Counted from the first letter of the stretch, positions 46,117-54,177 are shown. The stretch is 64,000 nucleotides of DNA from Terrimesophilobacter mesophilus (GCF_014200375.1 NZ_JACHBP010000001.1:2294001-2358000); one strand, 5' to 3'. Translations and numbers: made by a program. The notes: generated by a model not told the origin, from the sequence alone.

Positions 46117-46586
46117 GATGTCTGCTCCATCCCGGCGCCCGGTGCGCGCATCTTCTCGGGCGAGACGGTTCTGCTGTGGCCGCGGAACTCGGCGACGATC
46201 CCCTCCCCGTTGCGAACCTCCACGTCGTAGATTCCGGTGCGACCGCGCGTGGAGCGGACTTTGGCGGTGGCGGTGAGCACGTCGCCGGCGTGGCTGGGAG
46301 CGTAGAACGTGATGTCAGCGCCGGACGACACCGTGACGCTGCCCTCCGTATTGCACGCCATGGCGAATGCGGTGTCGGCCAGCGTGAAGACGAGTCCACC
46401 GTGGACGATCGCGTGGCCGTTGAGCATGTCGCCGCGCACCGGCATCGTCACGACGGCGTGGCCTTCGCTCATCTCCACGACCGTCATTCCGAGCAGTTCG
46501 GTCGATGCGCGGTCATCGCGCAGCATCGTGTCGGGGCGTTCGTAGCTCTTGGGAGGCACCGTGGTGCCGGTGTGGGCATCGCTCAT
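46113..46586 (-). CDS. paaI: PaaI-type hotdog thioesterase
   Basis: This 157-residue hotdog-fold protein has the PaaI marks MLNGHAIVHGGLVFTLADTA and CNTEGSVTVSSGADITFYA, which include the active-site Asn-Gly-His segment. It removes CoA from dead-end (hydroxy)phenylacetyl-CoA species, rescuing free CoA. It starts about 120 bp from paaA in the divergent direction. Confidence 0.92.
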   Translation of the reverse strand: MSDAHTGTTVPPKSYERPDTMLRDDRASTELLGMTVVEMSEGHAVVTMPVRGDMLNGHAIVHGGLVFTLADTAFAMACNTEGSVTVSSGADITFYAPSHAGDVLTATAKVRSTRGRTGIYDVEVRNGEGIVAEFRGHSRTVSPEKMRAPGAGMEQTS

Positions 46587-46610
46587 CGTTGACCGCCAAT
46601 CTGTCGGATG

Positions 46611-46631
46611 TTAGCCTTGGGCAAAGCCTAA
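46611..46631. promoter_or_regulatory. Imperfect 21-bp palindrome next to the paaA operator
   Basis: TTAGCCTTGGG, then CAAAGCCTAA, pairs at eight of ten symmetrical positions around 46621. It abuts the putative PaaR site and lies between the divergent paaI and paaA genes. It could be a second regulator's site, such as a carbon-catabolite regulator, but no match to a known consensus is claimed. Confidence 0.35.
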
Positions 46632-46649
46632 ACGAACGGTCGGTCAGTT
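46631..46649 (+). promoter_or_regulatory. Putative PaaR operator between paaI and paaA
   Basis: AACGAACGGTCGGTCAGTT has TetR-type partial symmetry and matches 40959-40976 with a single difference over 18 bases. It lies 58 bp before paaA and 45 bp before paaI, so one bound repressor could silence both directions. Confidence 0.62.
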
Positions 46650-46706
46650 GCTAGTGGCAACACGAGCTCCTGCAGATCGACCCCCGCACTCAAAGGTGAT
46701 GAGATC

Positions 46707-47717
46707 ATGGCGCCTGCCGCAACGCCCACGCAGCGCAAGGACGTGGACCCCGTCGAGGATCCCGCCGGCCGCGCCCGATTCGACGAGCTGATCACCGCCG
46801 ACCAGCGGGTCGAGCCCACCGACTGGATGCCGGATGCCTACCGCAAGACGCTCGTGCGCCAGGTCTCCCAGCACGCGCACTCCGAGATCATCGGCATGCA
46901 GCCGGAGGGCAACTGGATCACGCGCGCCCCGAGTCTCAAGCGCAAGGCCATCCTCATGGCGAAGGTGCAGGATGAGGCCGGACACGGGCTCTACCTCTAC
47001 TCCGCGGCGCAGACGCTCGGTGTCACGCGCGACCGGATGACGGAGGACCTCATCTCCGGCAAGGCGAAATACTCCTCGATCTTCAACTACCCGACGCCCA
47101 CCTGGGCCGACATGGGTTCGATCGGCTGGCTCGTCGACGGCGCCGCGATCTGCAACCAGGTGCCGCTGTGCCGCGCATCCTACGGTCCGTACGCGCGGGC
47201 CATGGTGCGTATCTGCAAGGAGGAGTCGTTCCACCAGAGGCAGGGCTTCGAGATCCTGCTGCACCTCTCACGGGGCACGAAGGAGCAGCACGAGATGGCG
47301 CAGGAGTCGGTCAACCGCTGGTACGCGCCGGCACTCATGATGTTCGGCCCGCCGGATGCCGATTCACCGAACTCCGCGCAGAGCATGGCCTGGAACATCA
47401 AGAGGTTCAGCAATGACGACCTTCGCCAGCGCTTCGTGGACATGATCGTGCCGCAGGCCGAGGTGCTCGGGCTCACGCTGCCGGATCCCGACCTGAAGTG
47501 GAATGAGGAGCGCGGTCACTACGACTACGGCGAGCTCGACTGGAACGAGTTCTCCGAGGTGCTCAAGGGTCGCGGGCCGGCCAATGCGATCCGGCTCGAG
47601 CGGCGGCGCCAGGCCCATGAGGGCGGTGCCTGGGTGCGCGAGGCGGCGGCCGCCTACGCGGAGCGCCGCCGCGCCATGGCCGAAAAAGCTAGTGCCGAGA
47701 AAGTGCAGGCAGCCTGA
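46707..47717 (+). CDS. paaA: 1,2-phenylacetyl-CoA epoxidase subunit A
   Basis: This 336-residue catalytic subunit of the multicomponent di-iron epoxidase inserts oxygen into the ring of phenylacetyl-CoA. Di-iron ligands lie in helices containing [26 protein letters not shown] and neighbouring Glu/His residues. The length is typical. It opens the paaABCDE run; its TGA shares a base with the paaB ATG. Confidence 0.97.
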   Translation: MAPAATPTQRKDVDPVEDPAGRARFDELITADQRVEPTDWMPDAYRKTLVRQVSQHAHSEIIGMQPEGNWITRAPSLKRKAILMAKVQDEAGHGLYLYSAAQTLGVTRDRMTEDLISGKAKYSSIFNYPTPTWADMGSIGWLVDGAAICNQVPLCRASYGPYARAMVRICKEESFHQRQGFEILLHLSRGTKEQHEMAQESVNRWYAPALMMFGPPDADSPNSAQSMAWNIKRFSNDDLRQRFVDMIVPQAEVLGLTLPDPDLKWNEERGHYDYGELDWNEFSEVLKGRGPANAIRLERRRQAHEGGAWVREAAAAYAERRRAMAEKASAEKVQAA

Positions 47718-48022
47718 TGAGTTCGCCGGGAGCAGACGAGACGGAGCCGTGGCCCCTCTGGGAGGTGTTCGTGCGTTCGTCGCGCGGACTGTCCCACCTC
47801 CACGCGGGCTCGCTTCATGCGCCGGATGCGGAGATGGCCGTGCGCAACGCGCGCGACCTGTACACGCGCCGCAACGAGGGGGTCTCCATCTGGGTGGTGC
47901 GCTCGAGCGACATCACGGCATCCGACCCCGACGCGAAGGGGGCCTTCTTCGAGAGCCCGCGCGGCAAGGAGTATCGCCACGCCGGCTACTACACGGAGTC
48001 CGAGGGCGTGAAGCACCTGTGA
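47717..48022 (+). CDS. paaB: 1,2-phenylacetyl-CoA epoxidase subunit B
   Basis: This 101-residue small subunit has the standard opening WEVFVRSSRGLSHLHAGSLH and the closing KEYRHAGYYTE. It is thought to bridge PaaAC dimers. It overlaps paaA by one base and paaC by GTGA. Confidence 0.96.
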   Translation: MSSPGADETEPWPLWEVFVRSSRGLSHLHAGSLHAPDAEMAVRNARDLYTRRNEGVSIWVVRSSDITASDPDAKGAFFESPRGKEYRHAGYYTESEGVKHL

Positions 48023-48849
48023 GCGACCAGTCGTTTCGAATTTCGGCGGGGGATGCCCTCACCGCCGAGAAGATCACCGAGGCCGGCGAGAAACCGACAG
48101 AGGCGGTGGCAGACTACGCACTGCGCCTCGGCGACGATGCACTGATCCTGGCCCAAAGGCTGGGTTGGTGGATCGCGCGTGCGCCCGAACTGGAAGAGGA
48201 TGTGGCCCTGGCCAATATCGCCCTCGACCAGCTCGGCCACGCCCGTTCGTTCCTGAGCTATGCGGCGCTCGCCTGGGGCAGGACCGAGGATGACCTGGCG
48301 TACTTCCGCACCGAACCGGAGTTCGTGAACGTCCAGCTCGTCGAGCAGCCGAACGGGGACTTCGCCCACACGATTGCGCGCCAGTTCATCGTCTCGTACT
48401 ACCAGTTCGAGCTGTACCGTCGACTCGTCGATTCGTCGGATGCCACGCTCGCGGCGATCGCGGCGAAGGCGGTCAAGGAGGTCGACTACCACCGCGACCA
48501 TGCGACCCAGTGGGTGCTGCGGCTCGCACTCGGCACCGAGGAGTCGAGGCGGCGGATGATCGCTGGGCTCGGCGTCATGTGGCCGTATGTCGACGAGTTG
48601 TTCCGCGACGACGAGCTTGTGGTGTCGCTCGGCGAGGCTGCGGTGCTGCCGTCAAGCCTGCGCGAAGATTTCGACACGATGACCGGGGCGGTGCGCGCGG
48701 AGGCCGAACTGGAGCACCCTGCAACGGATGGGCTCAGGGGGTTCGTCGCGCGGGGCGGCGGCAGGGACGGCATTCACACCGAATTCCTCGGGCCGCTGCT
48801 CGCGGAGATGCAGGTGCTCGCCAGGGCGCATCCGGAGGCGACGTGGTGA
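48019..48849 (+). CDS. paaC: 1,2-phenylacetyl-CoA epoxidase subunit C
   Basis: This 276-residue structural subunit is a four-helix-bundle relative of PaaA that pairs with it. ALRLGDDALILAQRLGWWI and LANIALDQLGHARSFL mark the family. GTG 48019 overlaps the paaB stop; the long open frame upstream is spurious. Confidence 0.95.
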   Translation: MSDQSFRISAGDALTAEKITEAGEKPTEAVADYALRLGDDALILAQRLGWWIARAPELEEDVALANIALDQLGHARSFLSYAALAWGRTEDDLAYFRTEPEFVNVQLVEQPNGDFAHTIARQFIVSYYQFELYRRLVDSSDATLAAIAAKAVKEVDYHRDHATQWVLRLALGTEESRRRMIAGLGVMWPYVDELFRDDELVVSLGEAAVLPSSLREDFDTMTGAVRAEAELEHPATDGLRGFVARGGGRDGIHTEFLGPLLAEMQVLARAHPEATW

Positions 48850-49376
48850 TGGAGACTCTCGAGAGGACCGCCAGGCCGCGGCCGAGCGACGGGGAGTCGG
48901 CGCGCGTCTGGGACGTCGCGGCGACGGTGCTCGACCCTGAGGTGCCCGTGCTCACGATCGGGGACCTCGGCGTGCTGCGGTCGGCGGACGTCATCGACGG
49001 CAGGGCGCACGTGACGATCACGCCCACGTATTCCGGGTGTCCGGCTATGGATTCGATCAGGACGGATGTCGCCTCCGCGCTCGCGGAGGCCGGCTACGCG
49101 GATGCCACGGTCGAGCTCGTGCTCTCGCCCGCCTGGACGACGGACTGGATGTCCGAGGACGGCAAGCGCAAGCTCGAGGAGTACGGGATCGCGCCTCCGT
49201 CGGGGCTGACACCGGTGCGGCGTGCCGGCAGCATCCGGGTGGCGATCACGGTCGGCTGCCCGCAGTGCGGCTCGCTCGACACCCGCGAGTTGTCGCGGTT
49301 CGGGTCGACGAGCTGTAAGGCCCTCTATGTCTGCAACGCGTGCCACGAGCCGTTCGACTACTTCAAGGTGCTGTAG
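48849..49376 (+). CDS. paaD: PaaD, iron-sulfur assembly-type component of the epoxidase operon
   Basis: This 175-residue protein has an N-terminal MIP18/DUF59 domain (VLDPEVPVLTIGDLGVLR, TYSGCPAMD) and a C-terminal Cys-rich tail with CPQCGS and CNACHEPF that may bind zinc or a cluster. PaaD is believed to help mature the epoxidase metal site. ATG 48849 shares a base with the paaC stop; GTG 48846 in the same frame would give a GTGA overlap instead. Confidence 0.93.
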   Translation: METLERTARPRPSDGESARVWDVAATVLDPEVPVLTIGDLGVLRSADVIDGRAHVTITPTYSGCPAMDSIRTDVASALAEAGYADATVELVLSPAWTTDWMSEDGKRKLEEYGIAPPSGLTPVRRAGSIRVAITVGCPQCGSLDTRELSRFGSTSCKALYVCNACHEPFDYFKVL

Positions 49377-50534
49377 ATGACGCCGGAGCCGTCGTCGCCG
49401 GTGTCCGAGTCCCTCAGACCGGCGCCGCAGCGCAAGCGCGCCCGTTTCCACCCGTTGACGGTGCGCGATGTGCGGCGTCTGACCGAGGATTCCATCGAGG
49501 TCACGTTCGCGGTGCCTGACGAGTTCGCCGACAACTATGACTATGAGCCGGGCCAGTACGTCGCGTTGCGGATGACCCTGAACGGCCGGGAGTTGCGGCG
49601 CAGCTACTCGATCTGCGCGGTGCCCGTGCCCGGCGAGTTGAGGGTCGCCATCAAGCGCGATCTCGGCGGGGAGTTCTCCACCTGGGCGAATGAGTCGCTC
49701 GCGCCCGGGGCCGTCATCGATGTCATGAGTCCGCAGGGGACGTTCACGACCGAGCGCGTGTCCGACGGGGCTGAGCGCGCGGCCAACCGGCACTACGCGG
49801 CGATCGCGGCCGGCTCGGGAGTCACGCCGATCATGTCGCTCGCCCGCACCATCCTGCGCGGTTCAGAGCACGCGCAGTTCAGTCTCATCTACTCGAACCG
49901 CACCGCGAACGATGTGATGTTCCTGGAGGAACTCGCCGAATTGAAGGATGCGTTCCCGGCGCGGTTCGCGCTCTACCACGTGTTGACGCGGGAGAGGCGC
50001 GCATCCGATGTTCTGTCCGGGCGGCTGGATGCGGAGCGTTTGGGCACGTTCCTCGAGTACCTGGTGCGTCCTGGCGATGTGGACGAGTGGTTCATCTGCG
50101 GGCCGTTCGAGCTCGTGCAGCTCGTGCGGGACACTCTCGAGGAGGCGGGTGTCGATCGCCACCACGTGCGGTTCGAGTTGTTCACGACGGATCGTCCGGA
50201 CCGGCCGGAGGGTTCTGTCGGGCGGCCGGTGATCGTCGACGAGGGTGATGCGGTGCGGAAGATCACGTTCACGCTCGACGGGCTCACGGCATCCATCAAC
50301 ACGCCGGTGCACGGTCGGGAGACGATTCTGAACGCTGCATTGAGGGTGCGGCCGGATGTGCCGTTCGCGTGTGCAGGGGGAGTGTGCGGTACGTGTCGGG
50401 CTGTGTTGGTCGACGGCACGGTGACCATGGACGAGAACTACGCGCTCGAGCCGGAGGAATTGGAGCGCGGGTACATCCTCACGTGCCAGTCGCATCCGAC
50501 GAGCGAGGCGGTTACTGTCAACTACGACAGTTAG
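49377..50534 (+). CDS. paaE: 1,2-phenylacetyl-CoA epoxidase reductase subunit
   Basis: This 385-residue reductase passes electrons from NADPH to the epoxidase. Order: FAD domain with LRRSYSICAVP, NADPH-binding domain with IAAGSGVTPIMSLA, and a C-terminal plant-type 2Fe-2S ferredoxin with CAGGVCGTC plus a later Cys in LTCQSHP. It begins directly after the paaD stop. The ferredoxin domain is complete. Confidence 0.96.
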   Translation: MTPEPSSPVSESLRPAPQRKRARFHPLTVRDVRRLTEDSIEVTFAVPDEFADNYDYEPGQYVALRMTLNGRELRRSYSICAVPVPGELRVAIKRDLGGEFSTWANESLAPGAVIDVMSPQGTFTTERVSDGAERAANRHYAAIAAGSGVTPIMSLARTILRGSEHAQFSLIYSNRTANDVMFLEELAELKDAFPARFALYHVLTRERRASDVLSGRLDAERLGTFLEYLVRPGDVDEWFICGPFELVQLVRDTLEEAGVDRHHVRFELFTTDRPDRPEGSVGRPVIVDEGDAVRKITFTLDGLTASINTPVHGRETILNAALRVRPDVPFACAGGVCGTCRAVLVDGTVTMDENYALEPEELERGYILTCQSHPTSEAVTVNYDS

Positions 50535-50592
50535 TACGGTTCCCTGTGGATGCCGAAGGCCGTCACGAAGGGATCCCGCTGATGCCCGTAGG

Positions 50593-51372
50593 ATGCAACC
50601 CATGATCGACCTGCAGATCGCCGACAACGTCGCGGAGTTGACCCTCAACATCCCCGACAAGCTCAACGCCCTGGACGATGCAGCGCTGGCGGAGCTGGGC
50701 GCTCGCCTGCAGGAGGCGGCTGCGGCATCCCCGCGGGCTCTCCTCCTCCGCGGAGAGGGCCGTGCCTTCTGCGCCGGCCGCGACATCTCCGCGGTCGACC
50801 CGGCGACGGATGACGCGCTGGCTTTCCTCCAGGACTCGTTCGGTCCGGTCATGCGGGCTCTGGCCGACTTTCCCGCTCCGACGTTCGCGGCGGCTCATGG
50901 TGCGTGTCTCGGAATCGGACTGGGACTCCTGATTGCAACGGATGTTGTCTACGTCGCGGAGGGCGCGAAGCTGGGTTCTCCGTTCGCGAACCTCGGGGCG
51001 ACGCTGGATTCGGGCGGTCACGCCCTGTTCTTCGAGCGGCTGGGTGCGCACCGTGCCCTGGATCTCATCTACACGGCGGAGCTCATGTCGGGCACGGGGG
51101 CGGTGGCGGCTGGCTTGTTCAGTCGTGCGATCCCGGATGCCGAACTCCTCGAGTTCGCGCGCGCGAAGGCGGCGACCGCAGCATCCGGTGCCACCCAGGC
51201 TTTCCTGGCGAGCAAGAAGCTCATCGCCCGTCTCCGCGACGAGCGCGTGGGACTGTGGGAGTCAGTGGCGGAGGAGAACGTCGCGCAGGAGCGCTTGCGG
51301 ATGACCGCCGACTACCGAGAAGGCTTCGCGGCGTTCCAGCAGAAGCGCAAGGCGATGTTCGCGGGTGAGTAG
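50593..51372 (+). CDS. paaG: Enoyl-CoA hydratase/isomerase, PaaG type
   Basis: This 259-residue crotonase carries FCAGRDISAVD as the oxyanion loop and GATLDSGGHALFF, in which Asp matches the catalytic Asp of PaaG isomerases that convert the epoxide to oxepin-CoA. Glu is absent at the hydratase position, which favours isomerase. It follows paaE after 58 bp. ATG 50593 or 50602 may start it. A dead copy of its 3' end lies at 52236-52445. Confidence 0.82.
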   Translation: MQPMIDLQIADNVAELTLNIPDKLNALDDAALAELGARLQEAAAASPRALLLRGEGRAFCAGRDISAVDPATDDALAFLQDSFGPVMRALADFPAPTFAAAHGACLGIGLGLLIATDVVYVAEGAKLGSPFANLGATLDSGGHALFFERLGAHRALDLIYTAELMSGTGAVAAGLFSRAIPDAELLEFARAKAATAASGATQAFLASKKLIARLRDERVGLWESVAEENVAQERLRMTADYREGFAAFQQKRKAMFAGE

Positions 51373-51379
51373 CGACTCC

Positions 51380-51398
51380 GGTCGGCGAATTCGCGACC
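51380..51398 (+). terminator. Hairpin after paaG
   Basis: GGTC-G-GCG-AATT-CGC-GACC forms a 7-bp stem with one bulged base and an AATT loop, eight bases past the paaG stop. There is no clear U-tract, so it is a possible rather than certain terminator of the paa operon. Confidence 0.35.
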
Positions 51399-51450
51399 AC
51401 GATCGCGGTTTAGTCCCATGAAACGGGCTCAGTCTTGAAAGAATGCCGAC

Positions 51451-51675
51451 ATGGATGACTTTCTGCAGAAATCAGACAACCCGATAATCCTTTACATCGT
51501 GATACCCGCGGTCGCGATTCTTGTCCTGTACCAGATCATTCGGATTGCCATCACTCTCGCGCTTCGTGACCATGAGAGGTGGTTGGAGAAGCGACGCATC
51601 AAGGCAGCTCGCACCACGTATCCGGTGGGGCAGGCCTTCCCGCCGATCACTCCCGACGCGCACGAACCCTTCTGA
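51451..51675 (+). CDS. Small single-pass membrane protein
   Basis: This 74-residue protein has one hydrophobic segment at about residues 12-38 (ILYIVIPAVAILVLYQIIRI) followed by a basic stretch (EKRRIKAARTT) and a Pro-rich end, so the C-terminus is probably cytoplasmic. I do not recognise a family. It lies on its own between paaG and a P-loop gene, and uses a less GC-biased codon set than the paa genes. Confidence 0.6.
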   Translation: MDDFLQKSDNPIILYIVIPAVAILVLYQIIRIAITLALRDHERWLEKRRIKAARTTYPVGQAFPPITPDAHEPF

Positions 51676-51680
51676 TATCC

Positions 51681-52208
51681 ATGCAAGCCGTCTTCGTGAA
51701 TGGGATCCCCGGTTCCGGGAAGTCGACGCTCGCGTCGGGTCTCGCCGGTGAACTGGGGTTCCCCGTCGTGGCGAAGGACACGATCAAAGAGGCGCTCGCG
51801 GATGTCGTCCGTGTGCCATTGCACACTCGTCGGATCGGCGCGCTGGCATCGGATGTGATGTGGTCGCTGGTCGGGCTGGTCGACGGCCCGGTCATCGTCG
51901 AGTCGTTCTGGGCTACCGGGCGTGACGAAGACTTCTTCCAGCGTGGAGTCGCTGACGCCGGTGTCGACGTGGCCGTCGAAGTGTGGTGCGAGGTGTCCAT
52001 TGAGACGGCCCGGCGGCGTTTCGAAGAGCGACCACGACATCCGGTTCATCAGGACACCGAGCGCGGATTCGAGTGGGAGCAGCTGGCGCGGGCGGCTCGG
52101 CCGATCTCGCAGTTCCCGACGGTCATCGTGAACACCGAGGCGCCAGTTGATGTGCCGAAACTCGCCGTCGAACTACGCGCGGTACTTGGCTTGAGCGCCC
52201 AGGCCTGA
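51681..52208 (+). CDS. P-loop nucleotide kinase-like protein
   Basis: This 175-residue AAA/kinase-like protein starts with a P-loop, VNGIPGSGKSTLA (residues 5-17), and is of the size of small-molecule kinases. The family includes chloramphenicol phosphotransferase-like, gluconate-kinase-like and zeta-like proteins; the substrate cannot be decided. ATG 51681 lies five bases after the small membrane protein's stop, suggesting co-expression. The open frame upstream of the ATG is not used, as it has no P-loop family match. Confidence 0.75.
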   Translation: MQAVFVNGIPGSGKSTLASGLAGELGFPVVAKDTIKEALADVVRVPLHTRRIGALASDVMWSLVGLVDGPVIVESFWATGRDEDFFQRGVADAGVDVAVEVWCEVSIETARRRFEERPRHPVHQDTERGFEWEQLARAARPISQFPTVIVNTEAPVDVPKLAVELRAVLGLSAQA

Positions 52209-52235
52209 CCCGAGCTTCAGAAGTGCGGTATCCGT

Positions 52236-52445
52236 TTCGCGCCAAGGCAGCGATGGCGGCGTCCAGTGCGACCTAGGCGTCCCTGGCGAGCAAGAAGCTC
52301 CTCGCCCAACTGCGTGACAGCCGGGTGGGCTTGTGGGAGTCAGTCGCCGAGGAGAACGTCGCCCGGGATCACCTGCGTATGACCGCCGACTACCGCGAAG
52401 GATTCGCGGCGTTCCAGCAGAAGCGCGAGGCTGAGTTTTCGGGGG
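52236..52445 (+). pseudogene. Degenerate copy of the paaG 3' end
   Basis: This stretch translates as the last 65 or so residues of the PaaG-like protein at 50593 (ASKKLLAQLRD, GLWESVAEENVA, RMTADYREGFAAFQQKRE). The codon matching CAG (Gln in GATQAF) is TAG at 52274-52276, a single C-to-T nonsense change, and the normal stop has been lost. No start or upstream part of the gene remains. Divergence from the parent is substantial, so the duplication is not recent. The 357-bp gap 52209-52565 contains nothing else I can support. Confidence 0.88.
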
Positions 52446-52565
52446 GGAGTGTCAAACAGATCTATCGCTTAGTCGCGAGTGCGTCGATGACTGGACGCAG
52501 ACACGACGAGCTGAATTAGCTTGCGTGTTCATGTTGATGGCTACTTAGCCGCCATCCGAGTTTTC

Positions 52566-53885
52566 CTAGTCGCGAGGAAACATGCTGGCCCGGAACTTGC
52601 CGCGCGAGCTGAAACCTTCGAAGTCAGGGAAGAGCACCCGTGCACTTCGGTTGTAAGTCGAGCCTAGGTAAGCGAGAAGCTTCTTTTTGTTTGACGATTT
52701 GATGATGATTGCAACATACGGAATATTTGCAGGGCCACCTGGCTTACGGCCCCCCAATAATAGTTGCTCCACAACTTCGGGGCGGGTTGAGGTTGCGTCC
52801 GCGACATTCAACCCGAAGAACGCCGTTGACTCGGATTTGAGAAAGGCACTCGATGGTGGGACAGCACTTGCGGCGAAGAAGCCCTCCTGAGCGCGGAGTC
52901 GAGCATTAGGGTGCGACGCTTCAACGAGGAATGCTTGCCCGGAGACCAAGCCGGCCAAAAGTGTCTGGCTTTCGCGAGGGGCGGGTTTGCCTTTTTCCTC
53001 ATCTACTCCCGGGAGACTAGCCCCGACACTCTGATAGTTCTTCCATCCGGTGACATTCAGCGCGAGTACCACACCGCCCTTTGCCTTCTTGTCCTCCTTG
53101 GAACGTTGGCACGCGAACCAAAGTGCGGTCATCGGATTACTTGTGAAGTCGATCATTCGAGTCGGCACCGAAAAGTGTTGGAGGTCGGCAAGTAGCTGCA
53201 GGTCGTCGCGATAGTCAGTATCGCCGTAGCCGAGTCCCCAATTGCGAGCTTCCTGTAGAATGCTCACCTCCAACCTTCGAACCACCTCTTCAGTCGGCTC
53301 CACGGCGACGAGGCGCTGTAGAGAAGAATTGAGGTTGTGGTCCGAACTGGACATGCCGCGCCAGGCGAACCGCGACGCCTGATTGTAGACACCAATTGAG
53401 CCGATGACAGCCATCGTTTCTCGAGCGTCCTTAGGCTCTATCCACCACCCCGATGACTTCCAAACTTGTCCAGATCTACCAGTCATTTCAACTTTCTCCG
53501 CAAAGCTACTTTGTGTTCGGCCAAAGTCGACGCTTGCCCCTTCGATAACCGAATTGCTATGCACTATGGCACATAGGAACTCCGAGCAATAGTCACAGTG
53601 CTCTACTCGACGAAGGATCGTGCCAGCCACCCCTATATCGCCGAGTGCCCGATGGGGGCGTATCCCCAAATTGTTCAGTTGTCTATTTGGGGTAGGTCGA
53701 TTGTTTTCGGCGTGGCCGACGTAGAGGATCTCGCACCAGGCGACGGGGATCGAGCATCCGGAGATCACGCAGCCGCAATTGCGCGCGATGATCGCCCTGC
53801 GCTGTGCGGTGGTGAAGCAGCGCTGCAGTGAATCTGGATCGAGGACGCCAGTCGCTGCTTCGACCAAGGTCCAAACTTGTCCCAC
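52566..53885 (-). CDS. FRG-domain protein with a decayed HNH fragment at its N-terminus
   Basis: This 439-residue reading frame joins two unrelated parts. Residues 1-65 match the C-terminal HNH part of the DUF222 protein at 54178, but key His residues are lost. The rest holds an FRG domain (SRFAWRGMSSSDH, then LQHFSVPTRMIDFTSNPMTA) and a long C-terminal region. FRG proteins are uncharacterised and are often found in variable genome regions. The DNA is clearly AT-richer than its surroundings, a sign of transfer. The native gene may start inside, for example at ATG 53486. Whether the fusion is translated is unknown. Confidence 0.7.
   Translation of the reverse strand: MGQVWTLVEAATGVLDPDSLQRCFTTAQRRAIIARNCGCVISGCSIPVAWCEILYVGHAENNRPTPNRQLNNLGIRPHRALGDIGVAGTILRRVEHCDYCSEFLCAIVHSNSVIEGASVDFGRTQSSFAEKVEMTGRSGQVWKSSGWWIEPKDARETMAVIGSIGVYNQASRFAWRGMSSSDHNLNSSLQRLVAVEPTEEVVRRLEVSILQEARNWGLGYGDTDYRDDLQLLADLQHFSVPTRMIDFTSNPMTALWFACQRSKEDKKAKGGVVLALNVTGWKNYQSVGASLPGVDEEKGKPAPRESQTLLAGLVSGQAFLVEASHPNARLRAQEGFFAASAVPPSSAFLKSESTAFFGLNVADATSTRPEVVEQLLLGGRKPGGPANIPYVAIIIKSSNKKKLLAYLGSTYNRSARVLFPDFEGFSSRGKFRASMFPRD
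53663..53691. repeat. Inverted repeat at the HNH/FRG junction
   Basis: CCCCAAAT (53663-53670) and ATTTGGGG (53684-53691) form a perfect 8-bp inverted repeat with a 13-base spacer. It sits exactly where similarity to the intact HNH gene stops, so it may mark an insertion or recombination point. No target duplication is seen. Confidence 0.7.
53692..53885 (-). pseudogene. Remnant of a DUF222-type HNH endonuclease gene
   Basis: The sequence parallels about 54390-54550. It preserves CFTTAQRRAIIARN, CVISGCSIP and WCEI, but the HH of the active site is LY, and similarity ends after NNRPT, so the final LCWSHH is absent. It is now the 5' end of the FRG reading frame. Confidence 0.8.
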
Positions 53886-53952
53886 CGCAATGGTTGATAC
53901 ACGACGACCGAGTGCATAATGAACTCAACTCTGGACGCTAGGGAGCACTGCA

Positions 53953-54120
53953 ATGGAGTACGAGTCAGCAGAGTGTCCAATGTGTGAGAACTATGAAGCA
54001 CACTTGCGTACACCCGATGGGATGCTCCAGTGTGCGTTGTGCAACACCTCTTGGGGCGGGACTCCGCCAGACCCCAAGGATGCTTCACGATGGCTTCCTC
54101 AGCCACCGCCGATTCGCTAG
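53953..54120 (+). CDS. Small two-CxxC zinc-ribbon protein
   Basis: This 55-residue frame is complete: it starts with MEYESAECPMC, has CALC about 19 residues on, and ends WLPQPPPIR. Two CxxC knuckles suggest a single zinc site. GGGAG lies about eight bases before the ATG. Codons are mixed in GC. It stands alone on the plus strand between two minus-strand genes. I do not recognise a family; a nucleic-acid or protein-binding role is possible. Confidence 0.6.
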   Translation: MEYESAECPMCENYEAHLRTPDGMLQCALCNTSWGGTPPDPKDASRWLPQPPPIR

Positions 54121-54177
54121 CCAAAGGCTCATCTTCTGGGCCGAATAGTTGCGTCTGACGGTGCTCTGCATTGACAC

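Noticed and set aside
51373-54177. Integrative element with tRNA attachment site
   Set aside because: Composition and gene decay suggest acquired DNA, but I found no integrase, transposase, tRNA or flanking att-like direct repeat.
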